Positions 45,059-57,739 of a stretch of 64,000 nt of DNA are shown in pieces. Below the pieces are notes generated by a model. The model worked only from the letters and a program-made list of their open reading frames with translations. It was not told the origin of the DNA and ran no database searches. A program made the translations under genes and the position numbers. The stretch lies in assembly GCF_026151205.1 (NCBI RefSeq), contig NC_087072.1, positions 24,517,799 to 24,581,798 of the forward strand. Reading direction: 5' to 3'. Numbering within the stretch: position 1 is the stretch's first letter; the number at the start of each line of letters is the position of its first letter. Source of the DNA: Bolinopsis microptera. Lineage: Eukaryota > Ctenophora > Tentaculata > Lobata > Bolinopsidae.

Positions 45059-47691
45059 ATAAAAAGGAGTTTTTGAAAAATTTCCTTTTTTAAAATTTTC
45101 CCGTTATTCTCTAGTCGTGTGCTTTTTTGTGTTTGGTTCTGGAATGTCGTAACTATATGAATGATAAAAAGCAAAATGTGGTGTTATTGTGGGGGCATGG
45201 GACCGCTATCATTACATAGAAGTAAAAGGGAAAACCAAAGATCGAAAAAGTTCATCTTATACTGATTTAGATAATAATAATTAGGGTATTGGTAATATCC
45301 TTTAAGAATCTATTCTATATATTATTCTATATAATAAATGTGATAACATATATTGGCACGTACAAATGAGTTCTCACAAACTAAAGTAAGTTTGTTTGTG
45401 AAAAGAAGTGTCAACTTTTAGCGAGATAGCATTAAAATCGAGTGTTGTCTCACGCCCATTGGATCCCGGGTCCATAAATAGATAGCGGAGGTGCGGTGGT
45501 CTCCAAATATAAGTATCATATTAAAACTCACATCTTTTCAATATTCGACGTCTGTAAGATTTATTTGAGACACCTAGTATACTAGATCTTGTGACTAATT
45601 CATGCCTTATAAGGCCTTATATTAATTACCTTATAGTTAGTTTATGTTACAAAACACTGCCCCGTCAAATTATCTCTGTGACCGTTGACCCGTGGTTCTA
45701 GAATATGTTGGCTGAGGAAATGATTTTTACTTGTGTGATACATTGAATTTATAACAACAAAAAGACTAAATAAAAACGACGAAAAACTTCTTCTATAATG
45801 ATTAGATATAAGTTTTCTCTAGTAGGACTTGCTGTTCAAAAGCTAGTATCGAGGTCGACTAATATTTGAACAGATTCTAATCTGCGTTTGAGATATCTGC
45901 TTCGTGGATATATACTTAAAAAGTTTACAAAATTGTCTTTCTCTCAAACTCTCCATTCTTCAGGTGATAATAGATCGCTGAGATGTGTATTTTCGTCCGT
46001 GTACACGCTCTGGAGTACGTTTACATGGCAACAAGTCGAAACTGAGACAACATAGGGAATATAGCTGTGGGTGAACGTGTGTTTCTAGATGTAAATTATG
46101 TCATTCAATTTTATTGTGTTGGTGAATTCATGAATGATTTCGATTTTAAATTTTATTTTGAATATTTTGACGGATTTTTGGTTTACTGGATACTCACAGT
46201 GTATCGAATGTTACTCGACAAAACTCAGTTTCTTAATACAGACATGCCCATAATATGACTATTTCAATTTTAAATGGAGATTGTTAATATTTAAAACTAG
46301 GATTAGTTATTCTTTTAATTTCCAGTTAATCATTTTTGTTATGAGGCCAAAAATTTTGCTATTTCCTTAACAGTAACTTTGAAACCTAATTTTTACCATC
46401 GAAATAATTTTTGAGTACAACTTGGTAAAATTTGTAACTGCTAGGGAGTAGTGAAATGGGGAATGAAGTGGGTTTTTTCTTTGGTTTTAACAGGGATATC
46501 TACAGAAGATTCGAAGTCTCTTTCTTTCTTGATTAAAATTCGTGAGACCATGGCTTTTTTATTCGTTTCTTGTTTTTCCTGTATTTTTTTTTTTTTTTCG
46601 AACCAAATTCAGTGTATAAACCTGTCCAATCTAAGAATCTCCAAGACTTTTACCAACAAGACCCTGACAATTGACATATATTTGTCACTTTTGATTGAGT
46701 TGATTGGATTTTCGTTTAATAAGATACGGTTTTAGTATAACTTAGTGAGAGATATGATGTGTTGGATGTATGGTTTATAACCAGCTTATGTTGTGGTTTA
46801 TTTTTTATATGGTATAAAAAAATATCAGTATTATTTATTTACCAAAGCCACGCTTTTTATTTATACAAAAACAGATTAATTCAGGCATTTATAGCTGAAA
46901 TAATTATAAGCATGTTCTTGAAACAGAATAATGTAAAGTTGTCTCCAATTCAACTCTAAAATAACTACCAATAAAAGCAGTAATCAAGAGTAAAATAATT
47001 TACTGAGAATAATATCCATATAATATCCACGCTCGACGTTGTCCAGAGTCATGGTTTATCAGCAAACAAACGGGGGGGGGGGGGGGGTACACTTAATTTA
47101 TTTATAGTATACCTGATCCCTCACCGCAACAAAGGTGTCTGAAAAGTACCTGCAGATAAGCTTCTGCAGCTGGAGATCCGATTTGAACTGTCTCCTTTTC
47201 TGAAGTACTCAGTTTAATCCTGACGCGCGCCACCCAAATGTTCTTATGAGACTGGGACGAAGTTATAGATGGACGAGTTGCTCAGTGTGTTGAGATAAGC
47301 CAGTGAGCTGCCATGTCTGGTAGAAGTGAGGTGGAAGTAAATGTTTTTGTGACAGGAAACATGGTCTACTGACTCTGCAGCTATGTTATCTGTAGTGCAG
47401 TTAGACTATCTGCAGCTAACTATCTGCTTAGTCTAACTGCTAAAGTCCATTTCTTCAAACATATTTTCAAAATCTTTCTATATTTCCTGTTGGTCTCTGT
47501 GCTGACAAAGCAGGGTTTGTACAGATGTTAATTTCGTCGACGGAAATTTCAATCCATAATATTTTTATATTAAATAATATTTATTTTAAAAATTATTGCT
47601 ATGAGTATAATAGTACTTGATTCTTTATTTATAAGGTTGATAATAATTCTATCTGAGGCGAGTAAATTCTATAATTGTTTATTCTTTGCAG
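45059..47691. other. non-coding
   Basis: AT-rich with several short frames of Phe/Ile/Leu composition and no domain. There is a 17-G run at about 47072-47088. Upstream exons of the following gene may be hidden here. Confidence 0.45.
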
Positions 47692-47693
47692 AC

Positions 47694-48761
47694 ATGTCGA
47701 CCGCACTTGTAGTCACATTCCTTATTAAAGTGATTTCAGTACAAGCATGGAGTGACATTCCTCCAGAGGTGCCTCCCAGACCGTATTCTTCCCCACCTGA
47801 TCCTTCTCAGCCAGCCAATAATGAAGAGTCAGATTTTATAGTATGCTTTAGAATTGACCTGGCAAAAAACCCCGATAAAGGTCATCTAAACATGTTCATT
47901 ACAACAGGAGCACTTCAATGCTGGCTGTATTGCAAATATAACTTCAAATGCCACAGTCTCTCCTTTAAAATGTTAAACAGTACTTGTTCCTTATTCAACG
48001 GAGAGAGCATCCAAATCAACCGTGAAGTTGAGAAAGGCTTTTCCGTCACACTTGAAAAGGACTGCATGGAATTTTCAAAGAAAACATCTTTAGGAGCTAG
48101 TATAACAGATATAATATTACTTCTCAGCATATCCGGGGTAGGGTTTCTGATAGAGCAAGCATTAGTTCAGATAACTTGTCTGACCAAGGGCAAATCTCTA
48201 AGAGCGAAGCCAGAAGATGATTTCAGCTATAGTTTGAAGTGGAAACCTTGCAAAGAAGGAAGCAAATGGGTTCTGAAAGATCCAGAACGTCAAGATCTTA
48301 AAGTGGAAGGAGTCGATCTTTATCAAATCTCTCCAGCAGATGAGTTGGACCTGTGTCTAGATGTTCTCGTTGCTGAGGACGGAATAAAGATGGCAATATT
48401 ATCAACATGTCGATCAATTTTACCTAAAGAAAAAGATCCGCAGTTGGTTTTTGTGAGAATTGAACAGATAATTAAATACCAGGACTTACACTCGATCTAC
48501 TCAGCATCTGGAAGTGAGAAAAGTTTAGACGTACTTTTCACCGGAAGGAACTTTAACACTTTAGCCAAGTCACTTTTGGGAATATCGTTTAGAGTTCCCT
48601 CTTTCTACCAAAAAGAAGTCATCCTGTCCCCTGTCTCAGTACTCTACTCCACACGGAGTTATAAGAAACAAAGAAAAGGTCCCCTTTGTTCTTCCAGGAT
48701 ACCAAGTAGAGATACAGTGCGACTAGGGTTACGGAGTGAAAAACCGGGAATTACACATTAA
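47694..48761 (+). CDS. Apple/PAN-like secreted or membrane protein, 3' end frame-broken
   Basis: The exon begins after an acceptor (TTCTTTGCAG) and ATG 47694 opens a signal peptide (STALVVTFLIKVISVQA). After a Pro-rich spacer, a cysteine pattern with GALQCWLYCKYNFKCHSL and CSLF resembles a PAN/Apple domain. A hydrophobic stretch (DIILLLSISGVGFLIEQAL) follows, then about 200 residues of unfamiliar sequence. The frame ends at TAA 48759. Just before the end, other frames of the same strand hold a Sushi-like GYQVEIQCD, then from 48740 NYTLTQTLVCSEDAKPQLC. That last frame leads into a membrane helix (TVGIVSTIIAVMLLVMLL) with a basic tail at about 48866-48950. This suggests indels or unrecognised splicing. 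Function unknown. Confidence 0.5.
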   Translation: MSTALVVTFLIKVISVQAWSDIPPEVPPRPYSSPPDPSQPANNEESDFIVCFRIDLAKNPDKGHLNMFITTGALQCWLYCKYNFKCHSLSFKMLNSTCSLFNGESIQINREVEKGFSVTLEKDCMEFSKKTSLGASITDIILLLSISGVGFLIEQALVQITCLTKGKSLRAKPEDDFSYSLKWKPCKEGSKWVLKDPERQDLKVEGVDLYQISPADELDLCLDVLVAEDGIKMAILSTCRSILPKEKDPQLVFVRIEQIIKYQDLHSIYSASGSEKSLDVLFTGRNFNTLAKSLLGISFRVPSFYQKEVILSPVSVLYSTRSYKKQRKGPLCSSRIPSRDTVRLGLRSEKPGITH

Positions 48762-49054
48762 CGCAAACTTTAGTTTGTTCCGAAGACGCAAAACCTCAAC
48801 TATGCACGAAGTCGAGTCGAGTCAGAAACAAAGAAAACAGAAAAGAAGATTTGTGCCATTTGTTCTTAACAGTGGGGATTGTCAGCACAATAATTGCAGT
48901 GATGTTACTGGTGATGTTATTAAGGAAAAAAAGGCAGCAGAAAAAGACTTCAACTAAACTTTTAGAATTGTTTCTACTTTCTAATGAGATTATGTTGGTA
49001 ACTGTGCGAATGTGTTACAATTTCTTTTCTCTAATATTCCAAACAAACTTTTTT
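48740..49054 (+). pseudogene. frame-shifted continuation: transmembrane helix and basic tail
   Basis: Open from 48740 in a different frame from the upstream PAN-like ORF. It encodes a Cys-containing ectodomain piece, one strong transmembrane helix and RKKRQQKK as stop-transfer and cytoplasmic tail. It fits as the C-terminus of the preceding protein. Confidence 0.4.
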
Positions 49055-49427
49055 TAACCAGATCGGTTTAAACCTTTTATTCAAAAACAAACTCACAGCA
49101 TTGACATAACAAATATTCTTTTCTCATTCTATGACGAGGTTTTCAAAATTGTCAAATCAATTTTCCGCATTTGGTAAAGTTGTAAAAATTCATAGAGCTG
49201 AAGACGATTTACACATGTATTTTGAAAGCTCCTGCTAAAAACAATCTTTTCGTATCACCTGAATGTTTTAAATAATCCCCCAGCCCCCCCCCCCCTCCAA
49301 AATGTATATATATTGTATTCTGAAACATGCAAAATGTTGATTGTAGTATTGCCCGTCTCTCTCTAAGATTAAAGTATTGTATAAGGATTATAATCATAAT
49401 GTTTTCTTACTCCTTCCCAAATTTCAG
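48962..49427. other. non-coding
   Basis: Intergenic or intronic. Contains a C-run near 49285-49297. No exon of the kinase catalytic core could be found here. Confidence 0.45.
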
Positions 49428-49964
49428 CCCTGGTCAGAAGTCTCCACTGCTGCTAAACACTTCATACAATCTCTGATTTGCAAGGACCCAAAAGCGAGGC
49501 TAACGGCTGAGGAGGCTCTACTTCATCCATGGATCCAGGTTAGATATTACATAAAAATAACCTAATTATAATCTACAATATCATTACTTTTTGTAATGCC
49601 AGAGCACAAGAATTTAGTTTTTCTTACTGGGCCGCGCTCAGCCTGTCATTCCGGCGAATCTCTATGATTATGAACATAAATATAATAGCCTGAGGTCCCC
49701 AGGTAAAGTTTTTCGTGTCCCCTGTCAGTGACCGTCGTGACATGATTTGAGTGAGGACGATTGCAATGATTGTTATACATATTTTGCAATGATTATATTC
49801 TATTTTATCAAACAAAACACTTTCAGGAGTCTATATTCTACACAAGGTGTATTAATTTACACAACACAGTCAGCTCCAATATTCTTCGACAACGATCTAT
49901 GAAGGCGATATTGAGGATGTCAGTTGATAATCATTCAGATACAACTAAACTCCTATCAAATTGA
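49428..49964 (+). CDS. PSKH1-like serine/threonine kinase, last two exons only
   Basis: Exon 49428-49538 encodes the end of a CAMK-group kinase domain ([20 protein letters not shown], then [10 protein letters not shown]: subdomains X-XI with the conserved Arg and HPW). It is joined in phase 0 to 49827-49964, which encodes a C-terminal tail ([20 protein letters not shown]) like the KNLHRSISQNLL tail of PSKH1. It ends at TGA 49962-49964. The ATP-binding and catalytic exons were not found upstream, so the gene is partial in this assembly, or they are short or lie in disordered sequence. Confidence 0.7.
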
Positions 49965-51443
<1,479 letters not shown>

Positions 51444-51583
51444 ACAGGGTTTAGTGTATGAAATGAAAGGGAGAAACTATTAAATAGAAAAGTAATATAA
51501 CAAAGTGAAATTCAATAAAACTTCTGTGTTGCGACTTGCGATATCCGTTTGACGCGAATATATGGTTAATTCAAATCAATATA

Positions 51584-52448
51584 CAGGGTGGGCCAAAATT
51601 CAGTGGGCATACGTTGGCCTTAATAGCTCAGTCACTGAGTGCCCAATTTAAATGATTCTTTCTGGTATGACTTACTACCACCACTGGTTCGAGGAATTTG
51701 TCAAATCGAAAAATATTAGAGTTCATTTTTTTCAAATGAAGGTTCATTTTTGCATTTATTTGATAGTGTGGATAGTCGGATCGAGCTAAATTTTATTGAA
51801 TTGTGTTTGGCCATTCGAATTACGTTTGTCCTGAAAAAATTAGAACTGTAGCTTCTCAGATGACCGAGATTTGAAGCAAAACGAGTTTATTCATTACGTG
51901 TGATCAGGTGATTGGTTTAAACCTAATCGTAAATCGCATGATTAGGTGACCCCGTTAAACATTATGGGAATTGTTAAGGGTGCCCAATTACGGTGTCGTG
52001 TCACGGTGTCACATAATCACCCAGTCAATTTTGTTAATGAGATACAGAAAATGCTTGATAACTTCGTCATTTCTAATCCGTTTTGTCTCATGTTTTTTGT
52101 AGGTTTACAACCTATCAGGACGCGCGCCGGGTTGGACTCGTCGACGGTCCAATATATGGAACAGATATTTTACGAGTATCACCTGTTAACATGTTTTCAG
52201 ATCATATGCAACATTTAATAATCTATCGTCTCTGAAAAAATTAGGCGTTCAGCATGTTCAGAGAAAACAATATAGGTGTTTTAATATTGAATGGGCGTGG
52301 TCTAAAATATTCGAATTTTCAAATTTTGACGACGGAATCCTCGAACCAGTAAGTACAGTGTGCCATCTGCAAAGCAACAGCTCTCAAATATAAAACATGG
52401 CGGAGCTATTAAGGCCAACGTATGCCCACTGACTTTTGGCCCACCCTG
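51584..52448. mobile_element. mariner-like MITE
   Basis: About 865 bp with long inverted ends starting CAGGGTGGGCCAAAA (left) and ending TTTTGGCCCACCCTG (right), flanked by TA at 51582-51583 and 52449-52450. The ends match for about 45 bp. The inside has no transposase and includes a piece (52098-52200) shared with 33858-33970. Confidence 0.8.
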
Positions 52449-52464
52449 TAATCTGTATTAGAAA

Positions 52465-55400
52465 TTTGACCAAAACCAATAATCATGGGTAGAGTGGACC
52501 GCTGCCAGTGTCTCTCTTTCCCAAACAAAAGGAAATGATATTAATTTGATTGACCGTTCTCAAATGCAAAATGATACCGAGAATGAAATCGGTCGCTCGC
52601 TTTTCCCATTCATTCACGGCTTACGAATTGTATAAATAAGTTTCGATTGATTACATCAATCAGATGCTGTAAAAATCTCTTTGAATTTGGGTTGCGTTCG
52701 GGTCGATACCTAGTATTTCGGGGTAAGGGTGGTAGTTATTACTTATTGAACAAGCTGAAGTTTATTGAATCTTCATTGCCGAGTACAGCTGCCTTTGGGT
52801 AGTTCTTCTTAATCTATTAGGTACAATTGTGAATGAATGGGAAAAGCGAGCGACCGATTTCATTCTCGGTATCATTTTGCATTTGAGAACGGTCAATCAA
52901 ATTAATATCATTTCCTTTTGTTTGGGAAAGAGAGACACTGGCAGCGGTCCACTCTACCCATGATTATGGGTTTTGGTCAAATATCATCTCTTTTTGATTA
53001 TAAAGTCAGGGTACTTTATAAAGTCGAAATATAAACTGATATCTTCATTAATAATGAGGAAGTTTCAACAATTTCGAAATTTTTCCTTTAAAAACATTTC
53101 CTTGTGTTTAGGTAAGCATATCGGTCGATCACTGACTGAATATGCCACTTAATACTCATTCAAGTTGGCATTAAATTCATTTATAATGACATTAAACTGT
53201 CGTGGCAAAGCAGAATTTGTTGGAAATCACGAATGAGCAAAATTGTCACCTTTCGCACGTGCAAACTTTGAGCGGACGTTGCGTGCGCATCCAATATTGA
53301 ATCGCCGTAAATTTTTGCATGTAATTGTTTTATATATAGCTTGATAAGCATGCGAAGTTTCAAAGTATTTCAAGAAGAAATGTAATCACAACGGCACTCT
53401 AAAGTTGACAGAAAATGACGAAAACAGCAATTTTCAGTGATTTTAGCAATTTTTAATCAATTTGGGCGTGTCCCCACGTGTGCAACTTTTCGATTTTTTA
53501 CTTTAAAACTAGCCTAATGCACAATTTATACCTATAGGAAGCAGAACTGAGCTCCACAACCCAAGGCATGGCCCAACACCAGAGAATACTAAATCGCAAA
53601 ATTGACGTTTTTATAAAATAATTCTTCAAAAAAGCACAAACTTCAATGACGAATATCTTTATGAAGGAGCAAGCTAGAAAAACTTTTCGGTAGATTTTCA
53701 GAATGCTTGAGCAATTATCTAAGATGAAAATTTCCTCAGATTTTGAATACAATTACTTTTTAATGGTGTAAAATCATTTTTAAAAGTTATTACTTTGTCA
53801 AAAATCAAGTTTTAAAAACGGTTAACTTGATGACGTCATCAAGGGGTGTTCATGACGTCAAATAATTTGTTTATACAATGTAAACTAAAGTGTAAACAAT
53901 TATTTTCAAGACCTGTGGTAGGAAATGGCTGTATCTTTTATACTTTTGAATCTATGGACAATTAAATACAGGCTACAATTGACTGGCAAAGCGTCTATCC
54001 CTGAATATATATATGTATGTATATATTTTACCAAAACCCATAATCATGGGTAGAGTGGACCGCTGCCAGTGTCTCTCTTTCCCAAATAAAAAGGAAATGA
54101 TATTAATTTGATTGACCGTTCTCAAATGCAAAATGATACCGAGAATGAAATCGGTCGCTCGCTTTTCCCATTCATTCACGGCTTACGAATTGTATAAATA
54201 AGTTTCGATTGATTACATCAATCAGATGCTGTAAAAATCTCTTTGGGTTGCGTTCGGGTCGATACCTAGTATTTCGGGGAAAGGGACAAGGGTGGTAGTT
54301 ATTACTTATTGAACAAGTTGAAGTTTATTGAATCTTCATTGCCGAGTACAGCTGCCTTTGGGTAGTTCTTCTTAATCTATTATACAATTGTAAATGAATG
54401 GGAAAAGCGAGCGACCGATTTCATTCTCGGTATCATTTTGCATTTGAGAACGGTCAATCAAATTAATATCATTTCCTTTTTATTTGGGAAAGAGAGACAC
54501 TGGCAGCGGTCCACTCTACCCATGATTATGGGTTTTGGTAAAATATCATTTCTTTTTGATTATAATGTCAGGGTACTTTATAAAGTCGAAATATAAACTG
54601 ATATCTTCATTAATAAGGAGGAAGTTTCAACGATTTCGAAATTTTTCCTTTAAAAACATTTCCTTGTGTTTAGGGAAGCATATCGGTCGATCACTGACTG
54701 AATATGCCACTTAATACTCATTCAAGTTGGCATTAAATTCATATATAATGACATTAAACTGTCGTGGCAAAGCAGAATTTGTTGTAAATCATGAATGAGC
54801 AAAATTCTCACCTTTCGCACGTGCAAACTTTGAGCGGACGTTGCGTGCGCATCCAATACTAAATCGCTGTAAAATTTTGCATGTAATTGTTTTATATATA
54901 GCTTGATAAGCATGCAAAGTTTCAAAGTATTTCAAAAAGAACTGTAATCACAACGGCACTCTAAAGTTGACAGAAAATGACGAAAACAGCAATTTTCAGT
55001 GATTTTAGTAATTTTCTATCAATTTGGGCGTGTCCCCACGTGTGCAACTTTTCGATTTTCAACTTTAAAACTAGCCTAATGCACAATTTATACCTATAGG
55101 AAGCAGAACTGAGCTCCACAACCCAAGGCATGGCCCAACACCAGAGAATACTAAATCGCAAAATTGACGTTTTTATAAAATAATTCTTCAAAAAAGCACA
55201 AACTTCAATGACGAATATCTTTATGAAGGAGCAAGCTAGAAAAACTTTCCGGTAGATTTTCAGAATGCTTGAACAATTATCTAAGGTGAAAATTTCCTCA
55301 GATTTTGAATAAAATTACTTCTTAATGGTTTAAAATTAATTTTAAAAGTTATTACTTTGTCAAAAATCAAGTTTTAAAAACGGTTAACTTGATGACGTCA

Positions 55401-57729
55401 TCAAGGGGTGTTTATGACGTCAAATAATTTTGTATACAATGTAAACTAAAGTGTAAACAATTATTTGCAAGACCTGTGGTCGGAAATGGCTGTATCTTTT
55501 ATACTTTTGAATCTATGGACACTTAAATACAGGCTACAATTGACTGGCAAAGCGTCTATCCCTGAATATATATGTATATCTATCTATGTCACGACAATCT
55601 GTCGTAAAACAGGGGTTCTAGAAAACCCATTTCCCGATGCTCCTGAAACTTGAAACTTTTTTTACAGTCGATTTGGTCAACGTCTAGACGCCCTGCAAAA
55701 TTTCAGATCTCTAACTCAATTTTAACATCGTTTTTAAGGCACCTGAATATGGCGATTTTGGGTTTTTTACCGAATTTCGTATACCAGTGCTGGCGAGTAT
55801 TTTATGCAAATTTCTTAAAAATCTCAACATAACTATTTTTTATTCCTGTCATCTTTGACATCAAATTAGAATGTTTTGAACTAAAAATAAATCTGCTGAA
55901 CGACTTCCGATGAGTCCTAATGCCTGGAAAACTCCTGCCGGAGGCGGCGGCCTTCGGCCGCCGCCTCCGGCCGGAGTGCACGCTTCGCGTGCACAAAAGA
56001 GGCTTGTAACGTGTACCAAAGGGGGTATAATAGTAAAGGGGGTATAATAGTAAAGGGGGTATAATAGTAAATGGGGAACATAGTATACCCACAATAAATG
56101 CAACGGTCGTGCTTGCCAGCACTGTGATTTGACCAAAACCCATAATCATGGGTAGAGTGGAGCGCTGCCAGTGTCTCTCTTTCTCAAACAAAAGGCAATG
56201 ATATCAATTTGAATGACCGTTATCAAATGCAAAATGATACCGAGAATGAAATCGGTCGCTCGCTTTTCCCACTCATTCATGGCTTACGAATTGTAATAAG
56301 TTTCGATTTATAACATGTAATTTGACCAAAACCCATAATCATGGGTAGAGTGGACCGCTGCCAGTGTCTCTCTTTCCCAAACAAAAGGAAATGATATTAT
56401 AAATTGATTGACCGTTCTCAAATGCAAAATGATACCGAGAATGAAATCGGTCGCTCGCTTTTCCCATTCATTCACGGCTTACGAATTGTAATAAGTTTCG
56501 ATTGATTAGGTACATCAATCAGATGCTGTAAAAATCTCTTTGGGTTGCGTTCGGGTCGATACCTAGTATTTCGGGGTAAGGGTGGTAGTTATTACTTATT
56601 GAATTAGCTGAAGTTTATTGAATCTTTATTGCTGAGTACAGCTGCCTTTGGGTAGTTCTTCTTAATCTATTACAATTGTAAATGAATGGGAAAAGCGAGC
56701 GACCGATTTCATTCTCGGTATCATTTTGCATTTGAGAACGGTCAATCAATTTATAATATCATTTCCTTTTGTTTGGGAAAGAGAAACACTGGCAGCGGTC
56801 CACTCTACCCATGATTATGGGTTTTGGTCAAATATCATCTCTTTTTGATTATAATGTCAGGGTACTTTATAAAGTCGAAATATAAACTGATATCTTCATT
56901 AATAATGAGGAAGTTTCAACAATTTCGAAATTTTTCCTTTAAAAACATTTCCTTGTGTTTAGGTAAGCATATCGGTCGATCACTGACTGAATATGCCACT
57001 TAATACTCATTCAAGTTGGCATTAAATTCATTTATAATGGCATTAAACTGTCGTGGCAAAGCAGAATTTGTTGGAAATCACAAATGAGCAAAATTCTCAC
57101 CTTTCGCACGTGCAAACTTTGAGCGGACGTTGCGTGCGCATCCAATACTAAATCGCTGTAAAATTTTGCATGTAATTGTTTTATATATAGCTTGATAAGC
57201 ATGCAAAGTTTCAAAGTATTTCAAAAAGAACTGTAATCACAACGGCACTCTAAAGTTGACAGAAAATGACGAAAACAGCAATTTTCAGTGATTTTAGTAA
57301 TTTTCTATCAATTTGGGCGTGTCCCCACGTGTGCAACTTTTCGATTTTCAACTTTAAAACTAGCCTAATGCACAATTTATACCTATAGGAAGCAGAACTG
57401 AGCTCCACAACCCAAGGCATGGCCCAACACCAGAGAATACTAAATCGCAAAATTGACGTTTTTATAAAATAATTCTTCAAAAAAGCACAAACTTCAATGA
57501 CGAATATCTTTATGAAGGAGCAAGCTAGAAAAACTTTTCGGTAGATTTTCAGAATGCTTGAGCAATTATCTAAGGTGAAAATTTCCTCAGATTTTGAATA
57601 AAATTACTTTTTAATGGTGTAAAATCATTTTTAAAAGTTATTACTTTGTCAAAAAACAAGTTTTAAAAACGGTTAACTTGATGACGTCATCAAGGGGTGT
57701 TCATGACGTCAAATAATTTGTTTATACAA
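52465..57729. repeat. composite tandem array, first part
   Basis: The unit (about 1.55 kb) consists of a foldback pair of about 165-bp arms starting ACCAAAACCCATAATCATGG, separated by about 170 bp, plus a spacer of about 1.03 kb. The spacer contains GATGACGTCATCAAG and ends near CGTCTATCCCTGAATATAT. Units start at about 52465, 54026 and 56321, with an extra half-arm at 56129 and a 340-bp TIR element at 55785. The third unit is interrupted after 57729 by a Helitron. Confidence 0.85.
55785..56124. mobile_element. 340-bp TIR element with GC hairpins (copy 1)
   Basis: Ends CAGTGCTGGC and GCCAGCACTG. It contains two perfect hairpins: a 16-bp stem at 55937-55971 (GCCGGAGGCGGCGGCC, loop TTC) and an 8-bp stem at 55976-55994 (GTGCACGC, loop TTC). 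It also contains three copies of a 17-bp GGGGGTATAATAGTAAA unit. A second copy of the same length is at 62331-62670. Confidence 0.7.
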
Positions 57730-57739
57730 TCTTACTATA

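Noticed and set aside
55937-55994. Bacterial-type intrinsic terminators
   Set aside because: The GC hairpins sit in a repeated TIR element of an animal genome and are not followed by a functional T-run.
53181-57480. Repeated minus-strand ORFs of 60-84 codons (MKLCMLIKLY-type, MKNYFIKTSI-type)
   Set aside because: They recur in every array unit at the same place and are frames within the spacer repeat, without domains.
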